64,000 nt of DNA, from assembly GCF_004758605.1 (NCBI RefSeq), contig NZ_CP038511.1:124001-188000 (forward strand). The letters run 5' to 3'. This DNA comes from Deinococcus metallilatus. Lineage in GTDB: Bacteria > Deinococcota > Deinococci > Deinococcales > Deinococcaceae. A program made the translations under genes and the position numbers. Shown here in pieces: positions 40,659 to 50,054 of the stretch (within the stretch, counting starts at the first letter, position 1; each line of letters opens with the position of its first letter). The notes beneath the pieces are model-generated. The model made no database searches and had not been told where the DNA came from. It saw nothing but the letters and a program-made list of their open reading frames with translations.

Positions 40659-40982
40659 GACCTGGCGCTGGTCGTCGAGGGCCCACACCACCCGGAAGTG
40701 TAGGACTTTGTCGACTTCTTTCAGCCGCTCCAAGACGGTCACGAAATAGCCATTGGCAATCAGGCTGCGGATGGTGTTCACATTCGCCTGCTTGACCCGT
40801 GTGGCATCAAGGCCAAGTTGCCGGGCGAAGGGCGCAATGCCGTCCGCGCGCATGTACGAGATGGGGGAAGGGCGAGTGCCGGCGCTGATAGTGGCGAGCG
40901 CCATGTGCACGCCGTAGTACCCCAGCACCATCGCCACCCTCGCGGGACCGCAGCTGTTCCATGGGATTATTGGGCCAGTCAT
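40626..40982 (-). pseudogene. C39-peptidase-like fragment, truncated at both ends
   Basis: It reads IPWNSCGPARVAMVLGYYGV, TRPSPISYMRADGIAPFARQ, SLIANGYFVTVLERLKEV and VLHFRVVWALDD, parallel to the C39 gene at 24647-25263. The signal peptide and the final Asp block are missing. It abuts the start of the SEFIR gene on one side and a broken plus-strand fragment on the other. Confidence 0.6.
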
Positions 40983-42334
40983 GGCTCCTCCACCCCGCGC
41001 ATTCCTCTCCTACGCCTGGGGAGACGCCCACCATCAGGCAAGAGTTCGCCAGGGCCCTTCGGGGAGCCGGCATTGATGTTGTTTTCGATCAGTGGGACCT
41101 GAAACCCGGCCAGGATACAAACGTCTTCATGGAACAGGCTGTTGGTGACCCTTCCATTACACATGTGCTGATGTTGCTGGACGCCAAGTATGTGCAGAAG
41201 GCCAATCTGCGTCACGGGGGCGTGGGCATTGAAACGCAGTTGATCAGTCCAGCTGTCTACGGTGACCCGCGCCAGACCCGGTATGTACCGCTGCTTTTCA
41301 ATACTGGAGACGGCTGGGCGGGCCTGCCGCATTATCTGAAGTCCCGGCTTTACTTCGATTTTGGCACTGATGCGGCCTGGGAGACCAATTGGCCGGCGCT
41401 CGTGCGGCACCTTCATTCGGTGGAATCGGCCCGCCCGCCCCTGGGCGCCGTTCCTCTGGAGCTTTTTCAGGATACGGCGCAGGTGCGGCACGTATCCCCA
41501 AAAGCAGAGCGCGTGATCCCCACGGATTTGCCAGCGCCTTATGGGTTGATCTATGACCGGCTACATCAGGTCTTGAAGTGGCATACTCTGGACAGTTTGC
41601 GAGCCGCTTCGTTGTTAGCCCCCTTCGGCTTCAGCCTAGGCGTTCTGGCAAGCCCAAGTCAGACGGTGGCCCATCTGGACGAAGCTGCGCTGACGTTCAT
41701 CACTGACTACTTCCAGGTCAGCCGCGACTTTCTCCTGGGCCGAAGTCGGGAGCCGGGCTTGTGTGCAGGACACTGGTACAAGCACCCGCAGGAACTGTGC
41801 CAGCGGATTGCTGACCTCCATATAGGAGATCAGTTGGGCACTGTCTTCTTTATCGCGCTGCCACAGTCACCTGCCCTCGGAGATCAGCGGAAAAAGCGAT
41901 TCTTCCCAGCCCTGATGGAGCCAGACCTAGATCTATTTGTGCTGCTAACGCAGCGACGTCAGCCGGGTGAGCATGAGTTCTATACCTATGAGGTCTGGGA
42001 GGCAGGACGCTGGAACTACGAAAAGTGCCGACTGGACCTGAAGGCGATTGCTCTCTTCTGTCAGCGGCTGAACCTGAAGAGAAACGTTGTGTTCTTTATG
42101 GGAGGCTCGCTCCCCGACGATCGGTTCAAGGCCGTGACGCGGGGCACGCGACACGTAGCAGAGTTTGTGGAAGAAGGCTTTGTAGGTCTGAGCCCAAGAT
42201 GGCATCCAGACGATTACGTGAGCGACGCGCCACATCTAGCGAAGGAGATTGGTGAGATGCCGCGTGTCGTGGAATGCTACGAGTGGTATGGACTTGAGGG
42301 CATTATCGAAGCAGTCCTTGCCCGGTCTAATTGA
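40961..42334 (+). CDS. SEFIR/TIR-like domain protein, N-terminal frame doubtful
   Basis: Residues from about 25 read IRQEFARALRGAGIDVVFDQ, then WDLKPGQDTNVFMEQAVGDP, and GGVGIETQLISPAVYG. This is the SEFIR signature (TIR superfamily). The expected first strand is in another frame, from ATG 40981 as MAPPPRAFLSYAWGD, so a base is probably wrong near 41000-41035. Further on, EAALTFITDYFQVSRDFLLG resembles the end of an Xre-type helix-turn-helix. The C-terminal 200 residues (VFFIALPQSPALGDQ, KRNVVFFMGGSLPDDRFKAV) are unassigned. SEFIR/TIR proteins often act in antiphage defence or signalling. Confidence 0.65.
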   Translation: MGLLGQSWLLHPAHSSPTPGETPTIRQEFARALRGAGIDVVFDQWDLKPGQDTNVFMEQAVGDPSITHVLMLLDAKYVQKANLRHGGVGIETQLISPAVYGDPRQTRYVPLLFNTGDGWAGLPHYLKSRLYFDFGTDAAWETNWPALVRHLHSVESARPPLGAVPLELFQDTAQVRHVSPKAERVIPTDLPAPYGLIYDRLHQVLKWHTLDSLRAASLLAPFGFSLGVLASPSQTVAHLDEAALTFITDYFQVSRDFLLGRSREPGLCAGHWYKHPQELCQRIADLHIGDQLGTVFFIALPQSPALGDQRKKRFFPALMEPDLDLFVLLTQRRQPGEHEFYTYEVWEAGRWNYEKCRLDLKAIALFCQRLNLKRNVVFFMGGSLPDDRFKAVTRGTRHVAEFVEEGFVGLSPRWHPDDYVSDAPHLAKEIGEMPRVVECYEWYGLEGIIEAVLARSN

Positions 42335-42664
42335 TATCCAGATCATCGGAGTGCTTGATCTGAAGTGATTTCTCGGAGAACCCAGGCGATGTGCCAACGC
42401 CCCTGAGTTGCCAGATTTCATGACCGGCATCAACAGGGGACGGGACAGAGCCACGATCTACCTTAATTAGGAATTAACCCGTGGAAAGGCTCGTCGAACT
42501 TGCCTTCTCCATCATGGTTGTGAGCGGTCGGGCGCCCAGGCGACGTTGCGGCTTCCACCAGTCCTGATAGCTGTCCGTTTCCTTGGCCCCCGGAAGTGGC
42601 GGGTCGTCTCGAGGGAGGGCTCGTCCAACTGGCCTCCTACACTGCTCAGCACGGTCCGCCCCGC
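42335..42664. other. Intergenic stretch between convergent genes
   Basis: Between the SEFIR gene and the patatin gene stop. No convincing gene, RNA or terminator was seen; AATTAGGAATTAA near 42465 is the only AT-rich patch. Confidence 0.4.
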
Positions 42665-44446
42665 CTATGGCTCCGGCCTCAGTTTCAATTCCAGTTGTGG
42701 GCGGGGCGCGCCCCGCTCCCTCAGAGACACGGGGGACACCTTCAGCTCCTTGCCCAAGTCTTGCAGCGCTTGTGCGACCTGATCCGCCACTTGTTGCCCC
42801 GCGGCCAAGAGCGGGTAGCCCCGGTTCCGCGCTGCGAGGATCTCCGGCCACGGCATCTCCCCCTCCCGCACCAAGCCGACCTCCGCCTCGAACTCCCTCG
42901 CCAGTGCTTCCACCCCCGCCAACAACGACAGCAGCCGAACCCGGCGGTGGTTGTCCCATGCGGTCCCCGACGCAAAACGAGTGGTGATCAGGTGTGCGGC
43001 GGCCCGGCCGCGCTCCATCAGGCGCGTCACCGTCTCCGCGTCCATCCCCAGATTCAGGCCGCCCTCGTCCTCAGCCAGGTGCACGTGCACGATGCGGTCG
43101 CGGTACCCGGGCGCCTGCACGAACACCCCGTCTCCCCAGTTCTTGGCGGTGTCGAGGAGGGCCAGGCCGAAGCCGCCGAGGCCCTCGATGGGGCTGAAGG
43201 TGGGGTTCAGGCCGCCGCGGTTCCCGTCGGGCATCCACACGTTCTCTGCCTCGTCCGCCGAGGGCTCCTGACCACGGGGATAGCGGCGGAGGTTCACCGC
43301 GAATGTCGGCCGCTTGGGCAGGGGATCGTCAAAGAGGTGCACCGGGAAGTTCGAGGCGAGGCCGCCGTCGGAGAAGTAAGCGCACTCCGCGGTGCGCTCG
43401 CTCTCCGGCACGGCGAGAGAGTAGTCGACGGTATACAGGGGCACGGCACTGATCAGGCCGGGAAAACTTAGGCTCAGCCGCGCCGCGAGTGCGACGGGCA
43501 GGGCAGGGCCAGCGGGGAGTGGGTGCAGCCCTTGTGCGGCGAGCCGGGCGCGACGGGCTACCGCACGCTCGTCGTTCGAGGAGATCGGCCGGGGGTGCTC
43601 AAGCAGGTACTTCACAACCCGCTCGGGGAAGAGGGCGCGGAATTCACTCTCCCGGAAGTAGAACCGGTCTCCCCGCGTGAAGGGCAGCCGGTAGGGCCGC
43701 CCGTGGGACAGGCAGGTCGTCATCATCTGGAGGTCGATGCCCTGCGCCGTCAGGTCCTCGAACGTGAGTGGATCGCCCCCAGTGCCCCGGCCCGCGACGC
43801 GGTCGAGGGCGTCGGTGAACCAGTCCGTCAGGGCGGGCACGCCGCCCCCTTCGCTTCCTGAGCCGTCGCACAGTCCGTAGTGATTTCCTTCCAGCACGCT
43901 TTTGATGCTGGCGAGCGATACGCCGAGTGCGGCTGTAGCTGCCCCGGCAGCCCCAAGCCCCAGGCCAATGAGGGTGCCAGCCAGGCGTCCGTGGGAGGTC
44001 TTGTTCGTGCGGGCGACGAGGGCTGAGCCGAGGCCCGGCAGAGCACCCACAATCGCGGCGAGGGGCTGGACACGCATCGCGGAGAGCGGCCCCCTCCACC
44101 CCCAGTCTTTCCCGACCGCTCCCGATAGAAAGTTGAAGGTGCCGCGAGTACGTGTCTGCGGCTGGAAGAGCTGCTGGAGGTGGAGGGGGCCGGGGACGGC
44201 CCCCTGCCCGAGCCAGGCGGCCTCACGCTCCAAGGCGTCCATCCCGCCCTGCCCGCACTGACGACCGTACTCGGCAGCGGCCGCAAAGGCGGCGCCGATC
44301 GCCCCGGCGCTGCTACCCCCGAGGCAACGGAAGCGGTACGTCCGGGCGAGTTCCACGATGAGGGCCGGATACACGATGCCGCTCGTGATGCCTCCCTCCA
44401 GCACGAGATTGCACTCTCGCAGGCCAGCGACGTCCTGATCGGTCAT
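42665..44446 (-). CDS. Patatin-like phospholipase
   Basis: The 593-residue protein starts at ATG 44446 (MTDQDVAGLRECNLVLEGGI), overlapping the PLD gene stop (ATGA). It has LEGGITSG (oxyanion loop), CLGGSSAGAIGAAFAAAAEY with GxSxG and Ser46 as nucleophile, and CAYFSDGGLASNFPVHLF near 360 with the catalytic Asp in DGG. This is the complete dyad of patatin lipases. A hydrophobic Gly/Ala segment (IGLGLGAAGAATAALGVSL, about 155-175) may touch the membrane. It is longer than simple patatins. Pairing with a PLD-like protein suggests a lipid-degrading effector system. Confidence 0.88.
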   Translation of the reverse strand: MTDQDVAGLRECNLVLEGGITSGIVYPALIVELARTYRFRCLGGSSAGAIGAAFAAAAEYGRQCGQGGMDALEREAAWLGQGAVPGPLHLQQLFQPQTRTRGTFNFLSGAVGKDWGWRGPLSAMRVQPLAAIVGALPGLGSALVARTNKTSHGRLAGTLIGLGLGAAGAATAALGVSLASIKSVLEGNHYGLCDGSGSEGGGVPALTDWFTDALDRVAGRGTGGDPLTFEDLTAQGIDLQMMTTCLSHGRPYRLPFTRGDRFYFRESEFRALFPERVVKYLLEHPRPISSNDERAVARRARLAAQGLHPLPAGPALPVALAARLSLSFPGLISAVPLYTVDYSLAVPESERTAECAYFSDGGLASNFPVHLFDDPLPKRPTFAVNLRRYPRGQEPSADEAENVWMPDGNRGGLNPTFSPIEGLGGFGLALLDTAKNWGDGVFVQAPGYRDRIVHVHLAEDEGGLNLGMDAETVTRLMERGRAAAHLITTRFASGTAWDNHRRVRLLSLLAGVEALAREFEAEVGLVREGEMPWPEILAARNRGYPLLAAGQQVADQVAQALQDLGKELKVSPVSLRERGAPRPQLELKLRPEP

Positions 44447-46127
44447 CCTGCCCCCCCTGTGCCCGCGAAGCGCTCGCGATCCAGCGTGCGGAACTTGTCC
44501 CCGCCGAAGTAGTCCTGCGTCCAAGCGTCGGTCAACGCGAGGGTGGGCGTGGCGGAGGCCCCCTCTTCCCGAAGCAGCCAGCGGAACCGGTAGTGGTCGT
44601 AGATCCGCAGGAGTTCGCAGCCGTAGGCGTCGGCGACGTCGGTGTTGCCGCGCAGCACGAGGTAGTTCTCGTCGTTCCCCCGCTGGCATTCTTGGAGTAG
44701 TTGTGGCTGCCGCTGATGACAGTGGGACGGTCCGTGGTGAAGTCGAGCACGACGAGTTTGGTGTGGATGAGGATGCTGCCCGCCTGCCCGGCGGTGTTCT
44801 CCTGCAAGAAACCCTCCAGGCCGCTTGGGAGGAGGGCCGCCGCGGCGAACTGCCGGCCACGGTCACGGTGCGTTCCCACGATCTCGCCCCCAGAAGTCTC
44901 CCCGGCCGTTGCTGGGGGACCCTCCTGCCGGCGGTTCTGGAGGCCGAGCCGGAGGACGTCGTCGCCCTCCATGCCCCACAGCGCGTTCAGAATACGAGCG
45001 TCGAGGTCGAAGGCAGTGCAAAACATGACGTCACGCTTCGCCTCCTTGATGAGGGTGACGAATGCGTCCAGGTCGCGCTCACCGCTGCGGGGTGAGAAGC
45101 CGACAAAGCACTCCCCCCATGACCCGGGCAGCGGGTTGTGCTCGTCGATGTATTGCTTGGTGGCCTTGGGGGCTAGCCCGGAGAAGAGCACCTCGAACAG
45201 GTCCAGGTACGTCCGGGCGACGTGCGGAGTCTGCGCCACATGCACGACGTTGGCCTGGCGGTACACTCCATTCTCAGTGAAGTTCGTGCTGCCGCATAGG
45301 GCGGCGTGGGGCATACGCTTGCCGTCCTGGAGGCGGCTGCGGACCATGAACTTGTGGTGGTGGATGCGGGTGGTGACGCGGGCGCGCTTGTACGCCTCGG
45401 GAACCCGGGTGAGGTTGTGCTCGTTCTCGGCAGTCTGCGGGTCCCTCGCGGCAGCATGGTAGACGACGCGGACGTTCACGCGCCGCTGCACGGCCCGCTC
45501 GACGGCGTGCAGGATGGGGAGGAGTTCGTACTCGTAGATGGCGATGTCCAGGGCCCAGGTTTCATCCTGGGCGTCGTCGATGAAGCGGACAATCTGCTCA
45601 AGGGCGCCTCGGCTGAGCCATTCCAGGGCGTTGGCGGGCAGGACGGCGGCCTGTCCCGCCTTCTTGCGGGCGAGCAGGTCCTCGGCGACCCGGGGAAAGC
45701 GGCGGGCGAAGGCCTGGCTGGCCGCGGCGGCGCGGTTGAACGTGACGATGTGCTCGCCAGCGTCCTGGGGGGAGGTGGTGATGGTCACGCTGGGACCGGG
45801 CTGAACGTCAAGGGCACCCGGCTGGCCGTAGACAGGGTGGACCGTGTAGGTGTAGGTGCGGTTGGGGTAGACCGCGTAATCGCTCCAGCGGAAGGCCTGA
45901 ATGGGCGCGACGTTCGTGGGGAGGGACTCGCCAGGCTCATGGGGCTGATCTGGAAAGGCGAGCTGGCCGGGGAGCCAGCGTTCGGAGCCGTCGGGGGCGG
46001 AGCGGTGGACGGCGAACCCCAGCAGCCCCGGGCGCCGTTCTGGGGCAATGTCAAAGGCGAGGAGGACGCCGGTGGTGCCAGCGTAGGCTTTGAGGGTGAG
46101 GCCGTCGTGGGCAGCGGTTCGGCGCAT
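44443..46127 (-). pseudogene. Phospholipase D-like (HKD) protein, frame broken near the end
   Basis: Start ATG 46127 after AGGAG. The N-terminal 130 residues include a fibronectin-like part (TYTYTVHPVYGQPG). The PLD region has HHKFMVRSRLQDG followed by CGSTNFTENG, where the first HxK lacks the usual Asp. It then has IHTKLVVLDF and GSHNYSKNAS as a full second HKD. The frame breaks at a C-run (44677-44681). One more base gives SGGNDENYLVLRGN and continues to 44443 (AYGCELLRIYDHYRFRWLL, ending FAGTGGAG). The protein would then end in ATGA overlap with the patatin gene. Probably intact in the cell. Confidence 0.75.
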
Positions 46128-46633
46128 CCGGACTCCTGGCCAGCGGTTCCTGCGAGAGGGCGGACGACGGAAGCGGGGAAAGGGAACTCCACTGTAGTGC
46201 GGTCAGGCGGGGTTCGGAAGCGCAGTTGCGGCGAGATGGTGAGCGCAGGACATCCGCGGGGCGGCCCGACCCCTGCGACGTGACGCCCTGCTCCAGACCC
46301 GGGGTGGCAACATGAGAGGTGGAGAGACGCAGTCGAACTATCATTCCGTGCCGATCAGCGCGAGAATTGCTAAGGCAGCCGTGATGCCCAGCCCGATCCA
46401 GTGCTTGCCCAGCGATGAGTTGAAGGTTGTGGGAGGATCACCTTCTGGTTGTATGGTATGTCCCGTCAGCAGACCGCTAAAACCTCCCTAAAAATTCCTC
46501 CTCTAGAGTTCCGTCCGCCTTCAAGAGCGCTGACGTGTGGTTGTTATGCTATTTACAAATTGAGGCGGCACTGTTATGCTGGCCTCGTTTTACGCCCGTC
46601 ACGTATTTCCGTACTCGTTATAGGAGGGGACGA
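46128..46633. promoter_or_regulatory. Divergent intergenic region with the CBASS promoter
   Basis: TTTACA (46552-46557), a 17-nt spacer and TATGCT (46575-46580) form a near-consensus promoter for the plus-strand CBASS operon, with a leader of about 47 nt carrying AGGAGG. TGTTATGCT occurs twice (46542-46550 and 46572-46580), 30 nt apart, so the second copy covers the -10: possible regulator sites. The remainder shows no gene. Confidence 0.65.
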
Positions 46634-47710
46634 ATGGCCAAGGTTCAAAAGCAGTTCTACGAGTTCGACAAAGAGATCCAACTGGGTACCACCGAGGAGG
46701 AGCCTACCCTTCGTGAAAGGCGTGAGCAGGTACTTGACGCCTTGCGGTCGGGCCTGAAAAAGCTCTTTGAAGACAAAGACGAGTCCGCACCCAGCTTCAA
46801 GAAGTTCGACCAGGGCAGCTATAGCCTCAAAACCGGTGTCAAGCCTATTGACGAACAACACGACTATGACATTGATGTCGGCGCCGTTTTCAACATCGAT
46901 TCCACACAGGGTGACTACAAGGACGACCCCACCAAGATCAAGCGCCTGATTCGCGATGCCCTCGACTTGGAGTTGGACGAGGGTACCGTGGAGATCAAGA
47001 CGCCATGCGTCACAGTCACCTTTGATGACGGCTGCCACGTTGACCTCGCCGCCTACGCCGACCCGGATATGCGTACGGACATTGAACTCCCGCTCGCCCG
47101 GGGCAAGGAGTTCGCCGGGAGCCCTGAGTGGCAAACCAACCACCCCAGCGAACTCGCTCGCCGCATTAGGACGACGTTCTCCATCAAGGAGGAACGCCAG
47201 CAGTTCAAGCGTGTACTCCGTGCTCTCAAGCGCTGGCGCGACCACAAGTACCGCTCGGCCACCAGCCATGCCTCCCCAGTTGGGGTGGGCCTCACCGTGG
47301 CCGGATTGACGATGTTCACGCCGCAGGGGCGTGAACTCTACGGCACCACCGATGACCGCGCCGCTCTCCAGAACTTCGTTCAGAACCTGCTCGATACCTT
47401 TCAAGACAACATGAAGGGAGACAAAGACGATGAGCTCGGCCGGAGGCTGGTGGTTGAGTTGCCGTTTGCTCCCTATACGGATGTCTTCGCCCGCATGACC
47501 AACCGCAATATGGAAATCTTCGAGGATCGCCTCATTGACCTCCGTGACGCCCTGCGCGATGCGGGCGACGCCGGGAAGAACACGGATGCCTGCAAGGTCC
47601 TGCAAGGGCAGTTCAAGGGCTTTCCGGACGGTGAGGACGAGGAAGAAGAAGGCACGAAGGACTCCGTGAAGAAGGCCGCGGCCATCCTGACCCCCTCCAT
47701 CTCGGGGTGA
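46634..47710 (+). CDS. CBASS CD-NTase (cyclic oligonucleotide synthase)
   Basis: This 358-residue protein starts at ATG 46634, six nt after AGGAGG. DQGSYSLKTGVKPIDEQHDY with D79-x-D81 (YDIDVG), and a third Asp137 (CHVDLAAYAD), form the cGAS/DncV-like nucleotidyltransferase active site. A helical C-terminal half follows (RIRTTFSIKEERQQFKRVLR) and an acidic tail (DGEDEEEEG). On phage infection such enzymes make cyclic di- or trinucleotides that switch on an effector. It is first in a four-gene operon; the clade cannot be set by eye. Confidence 0.88.
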   Translation: MAKVQKQFYEFDKEIQLGTTEEEPTLRERREQVLDALRSGLKKLFEDKDESAPSFKKFDQGSYSLKTGVKPIDEQHDYDIDVGAVFNIDSTQGDYKDDPTKIKRLIRDALDLELDEGTVEIKTPCVTVTFDDGCHVDLAAYADPDMRTDIELPLARGKEFAGSPEWQTNHPSELARRIRTTFSIKEERQQFKRVLRALKRWRDHKYRSATSHASPVGVGLTVAGLTMFTPQGRELYGTTDDRAALQNFVQNLLDTFQDNMKGDKDDELGRRLVVELPFAPYTDVFARMTNRNMEIFEDRLIDLRDALRDAGDAGKNTDACKVLQGQFKGFPDGEDEEEEGTKDSVKKAAAILTPSISG

Positions 47711-49566
47711 ACTCGACGTTGACGAGCCGGGCCCAACTCATCGTCTGGCTTGAGGAAGTCGGTCGTTTGAACCTGCTTGCCAACGCCACCATCACGACCA
47801 AGCCTCAGGGCCTCCCCTGGGCTCGCAACCGCGGCATCGCTGCGTGCTTGGTCGGCGATGCCACTATTGGAACCAACAGCGTCACGCTCCGCGTTGGCCT
47901 TACCAGCGCATTCCCATCCCAGCTGCCTTACGTCCAACTCGTGGCCGACGAGGGAGGACGGGCTGATGGCATCACTGCGCATGTGGGGCATGACGGCGAC
48001 ATCTGCTACGTCCCGACGCGCGACCAAGCCTTTGACCCACAAACCCCCGTCGAGGTAATTCTTGACGCGCTCAGGCGAGCCTTAACGACTCTAGAGGATG
48101 CCTGGACTGCTCCGGACAATCACGAACTCCTGGACGAGTTCCCCCTGTACTGGGTGCCTCCTGCCGGATCGAAGTCGAAGCCCTCGGCCATCGCCTCCTA
48201 TTTCGTCCCGGACGAGCGCTGCCGCGTCTTGGCTGCCTGGCGGGCTTCGGATGAGGGCAGGAAGGACGCCAAGGGCCGCACGTCCATACGGCGTCAAGCT
48301 GCTCATGTCCCGCCTGAACCGTACGAGGCGGTCGGCGACCTGGGCGGTGACTTTGGGCCCAACGAGTTCAATCGCCACCGCGACTTGAGGATGAGCACTC
48401 CGAGTACTTCAGCCCTGTACCTACCGCTGGAGCCCACGCCGCTCATCGTGCCGCCGCTCTCCAGGAGACAGTGGACGCCCACACAACTGCGCGACATCGT
48501 TCGCGGATCTTTATCGCCCGAAAACCTACTTGTGCTCGACGACCTTCTGACCAGCCGAAAGATGACGGCAGATCTACTGGTGCTCGGCATCCCCCGCCCC
48601 AAGCGAGCACAAGAACACCGCTTTGGTCTGGTCGCCGTGCAGGTCAGGGGGATGCGTCGTGGACATGTTCTGTCGCTGGACGCTAATCTTCTCCCTATTC
48701 AGCTGGGGCCGCTCTCGGTGGTTCGGCGTGATGCGGCCTACCTCATGCCGCGCGGTGGCAGCACCGCCTCCCTCCTCGATAGGAAGGTGCTCCTGCTCGG
48801 CTGCGGAGCGCTCGGCGGTTACGTCGCGCCCATGCTCGCCGCCGCTGGAGTTGGGCACCTGACGCTGGTCGACCCGGACAAGTTCATGGCGAGCAACACA
48901 TACCGGCATGCCCTCGGTCGGCGCTTTGTCGGAAAGCCGAAGGTCACCGGGATGGAACAGGCTCTGCACGAGAAGTACCCCTACCTTAAGGTGACAGCGG
49001 TCGAGAAGCGCACCGAGGTGGCCCTCGGCCAGGGTGACTTCCAGCTGGGGGACTTCGACCTGACCGTCGATGCCACGGGCGACACGACGCATCAGCTGAT
49101 GCTGGCCAGAGCGCTGCGCGACTTCCCCGTTGCCTATCGTCCACCGACGCTGCTGCTCTGGCTAGAGGCTCTGGGATTGGGCGGCCATCACCTGACGGTG
49201 ATCCCAGGCGAGGCTGGTTGCCCACGATGCCTGTACTCGTCTCCCCAAGCGCCCATGGCGAACGCCGCATCCTTCGGCGCGCCGTACCAGCACATCGGGC
49301 ACGACGAGCTGGGGTGCGGGACGTTTCACACGCCCTACTCCGACCTTGATGCCATCAAGACGGCTGAGGAGGCCGTCCGAACAGCGATCGACGTCCTCCA
49401 CGGCAGGCTCGCTCGCAGCCTCCTCCGGTCATGGAAAGGCAGCCCCACAGCGTTCAAAGCGGCTGGCCACCAGCTGTCCGAGCGCTACTTCAAAAAGCGC
49501 GGTGCGTTGCGCAGGGGCGAAGCGTACGACAATCCCGACTGCCCGCTGTGCAGAGGGAAACCATGA
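47707..49566 (+). CDS. cap2: CBASS Cap2, E2-E1 ubiquitin-ligase-like protein
   Basis: The 619-residue protein starts at GTG 47707 overlapping the synthase stop. The N-terminal half has an E2-like region with GITAHVGHDGDICYVPTRDQ (candidate E2 Cys near residue 100). The C-terminal half is an E1/ThiF adenylation domain: VLLLGCGALGGYVAPMLAAA near 361, then LTLVDPDKFMASNTYRHALG and DLTVDATGDTTHQ. HDELGCGTFHTPYSD near 536 carries a candidate E1 Cys, and CPRC and CPLC near the end can bind zinc. Cap2 conjugates the CD-NTase C-terminus to targets and boosts its activity. Confidence 0.9.
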   Translation: MNSTLTSRAQLIVWLEEVGRLNLLANATITTKPQGLPWARNRGIAACLVGDATIGTNSVTLRVGLTSAFPSQLPYVQLVADEGGRADGITAHVGHDGDICYVPTRDQAFDPQTPVEVILDALRRALTTLEDAWTAPDNHELLDEFPLYWVPPAGSKSKPSAIASYFVPDERCRVLAAWRASDEGRKDAKGRTSIRRQAAHVPPEPYEAVGDLGGDFGPNEFNRHRDLRMSTPSTSALYLPLEPTPLIVPPLSRRQWTPTQLRDIVRGSLSPENLLVLDDLLTSRKMTADLLVLGIPRPKRAQEHRFGLVAVQVRGMRRGHVLSLDANLLPIQLGPLSVVRRDAAYLMPRGGSTASLLDRKVLLLGCGALGGYVAPMLAAAGVGHLTLVDPDKFMASNTYRHALGRRFVGKPKVTGMEQALHEKYPYLKVTAVEKRTEVALGQGDFQLGDFDLTVDATGDTTHQLMLARALRDFPVAYRPPTLLLWLEALGLGGHHLTVIPGEAGCPRCLYSSPQAPMANAASFGAPYQHIGHDELGCGTFHTPYSDLDAIKTAEEAVRTAIDVLHGRLARSLLRSWKGSPTAFKAAGHQLSERYFKKRGALRRGEAYDNPDCPLCRGKP

Positions 49567-50054
49567 CGCTGCTGCTGCGGACGACCGCAGGACGCATCCT
49601 TGAAGTGCATCGACGTGTGCTGGAAGCCATGTGGGCTTATACACAGGTGCACCCGAAGAATACGGAGGCTGGCGGCATCCTTGTTGGTCATGAGCGCCAG
49701 CAGGGCAACCTTGTCCTGGATCGCTTTACCTCGCCGCAGCCCGGAGACCGCCGCACGCGCACCCGCTTTCACCGCAGTGTCGAGCCGCATCAGGAACTCC
49801 TGAACCTAATGTGGCTTGCTTCCGGCTGTACCCGCACTTATTTCGGGGAATGGCACACACATCCGGAGCCCTGCCCAACGCCGTCTTCGATTGACCTGCG
49901 CAGCTGGCGGAAGCACTTGAAGCAGGAGGAGGCCCGCGAAAACGGGCTGCATTTCATCATTGTTGGCACCGCCATCACGCGCGTCTGGCATGCCAATCAA
50001 GGTGGGCGCGACGTCACTCTCATAGGCGAAACCCACACGGAGTTCAGGGTATGA
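49563..50054 (+). CDS. cap3: CBASS Cap3, JAB/JAMM isopeptidase
   Basis: This 163-residue protein overlaps the cap2 stop (ATGA). NTEAGGILVGHERQQGN supplies the JAMM Glu and GEWHTHPEPCPTPSSIDLRS the HxHPxxxxxPSxxD metal site, so the catalytic set is complete. Cap3 removes Cap2-made conjugates and so tunes the response. Its presence marks the system as type II CBASS. Confidence 0.9.
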   Translation: MTLLLRTTAGRILEVHRRVLEAMWAYTQVHPKNTEAGGILVGHERQQGNLVLDRFTSPQPGDRRTRTRFHRSVEPHQELLNLMWLASGCTRTYFGEWHTHPEPCPTPSSIDLRSWRKHLKQEEARENGLHFIIVGTAITRVWHANQGGRDVTLIGETHTEFRV

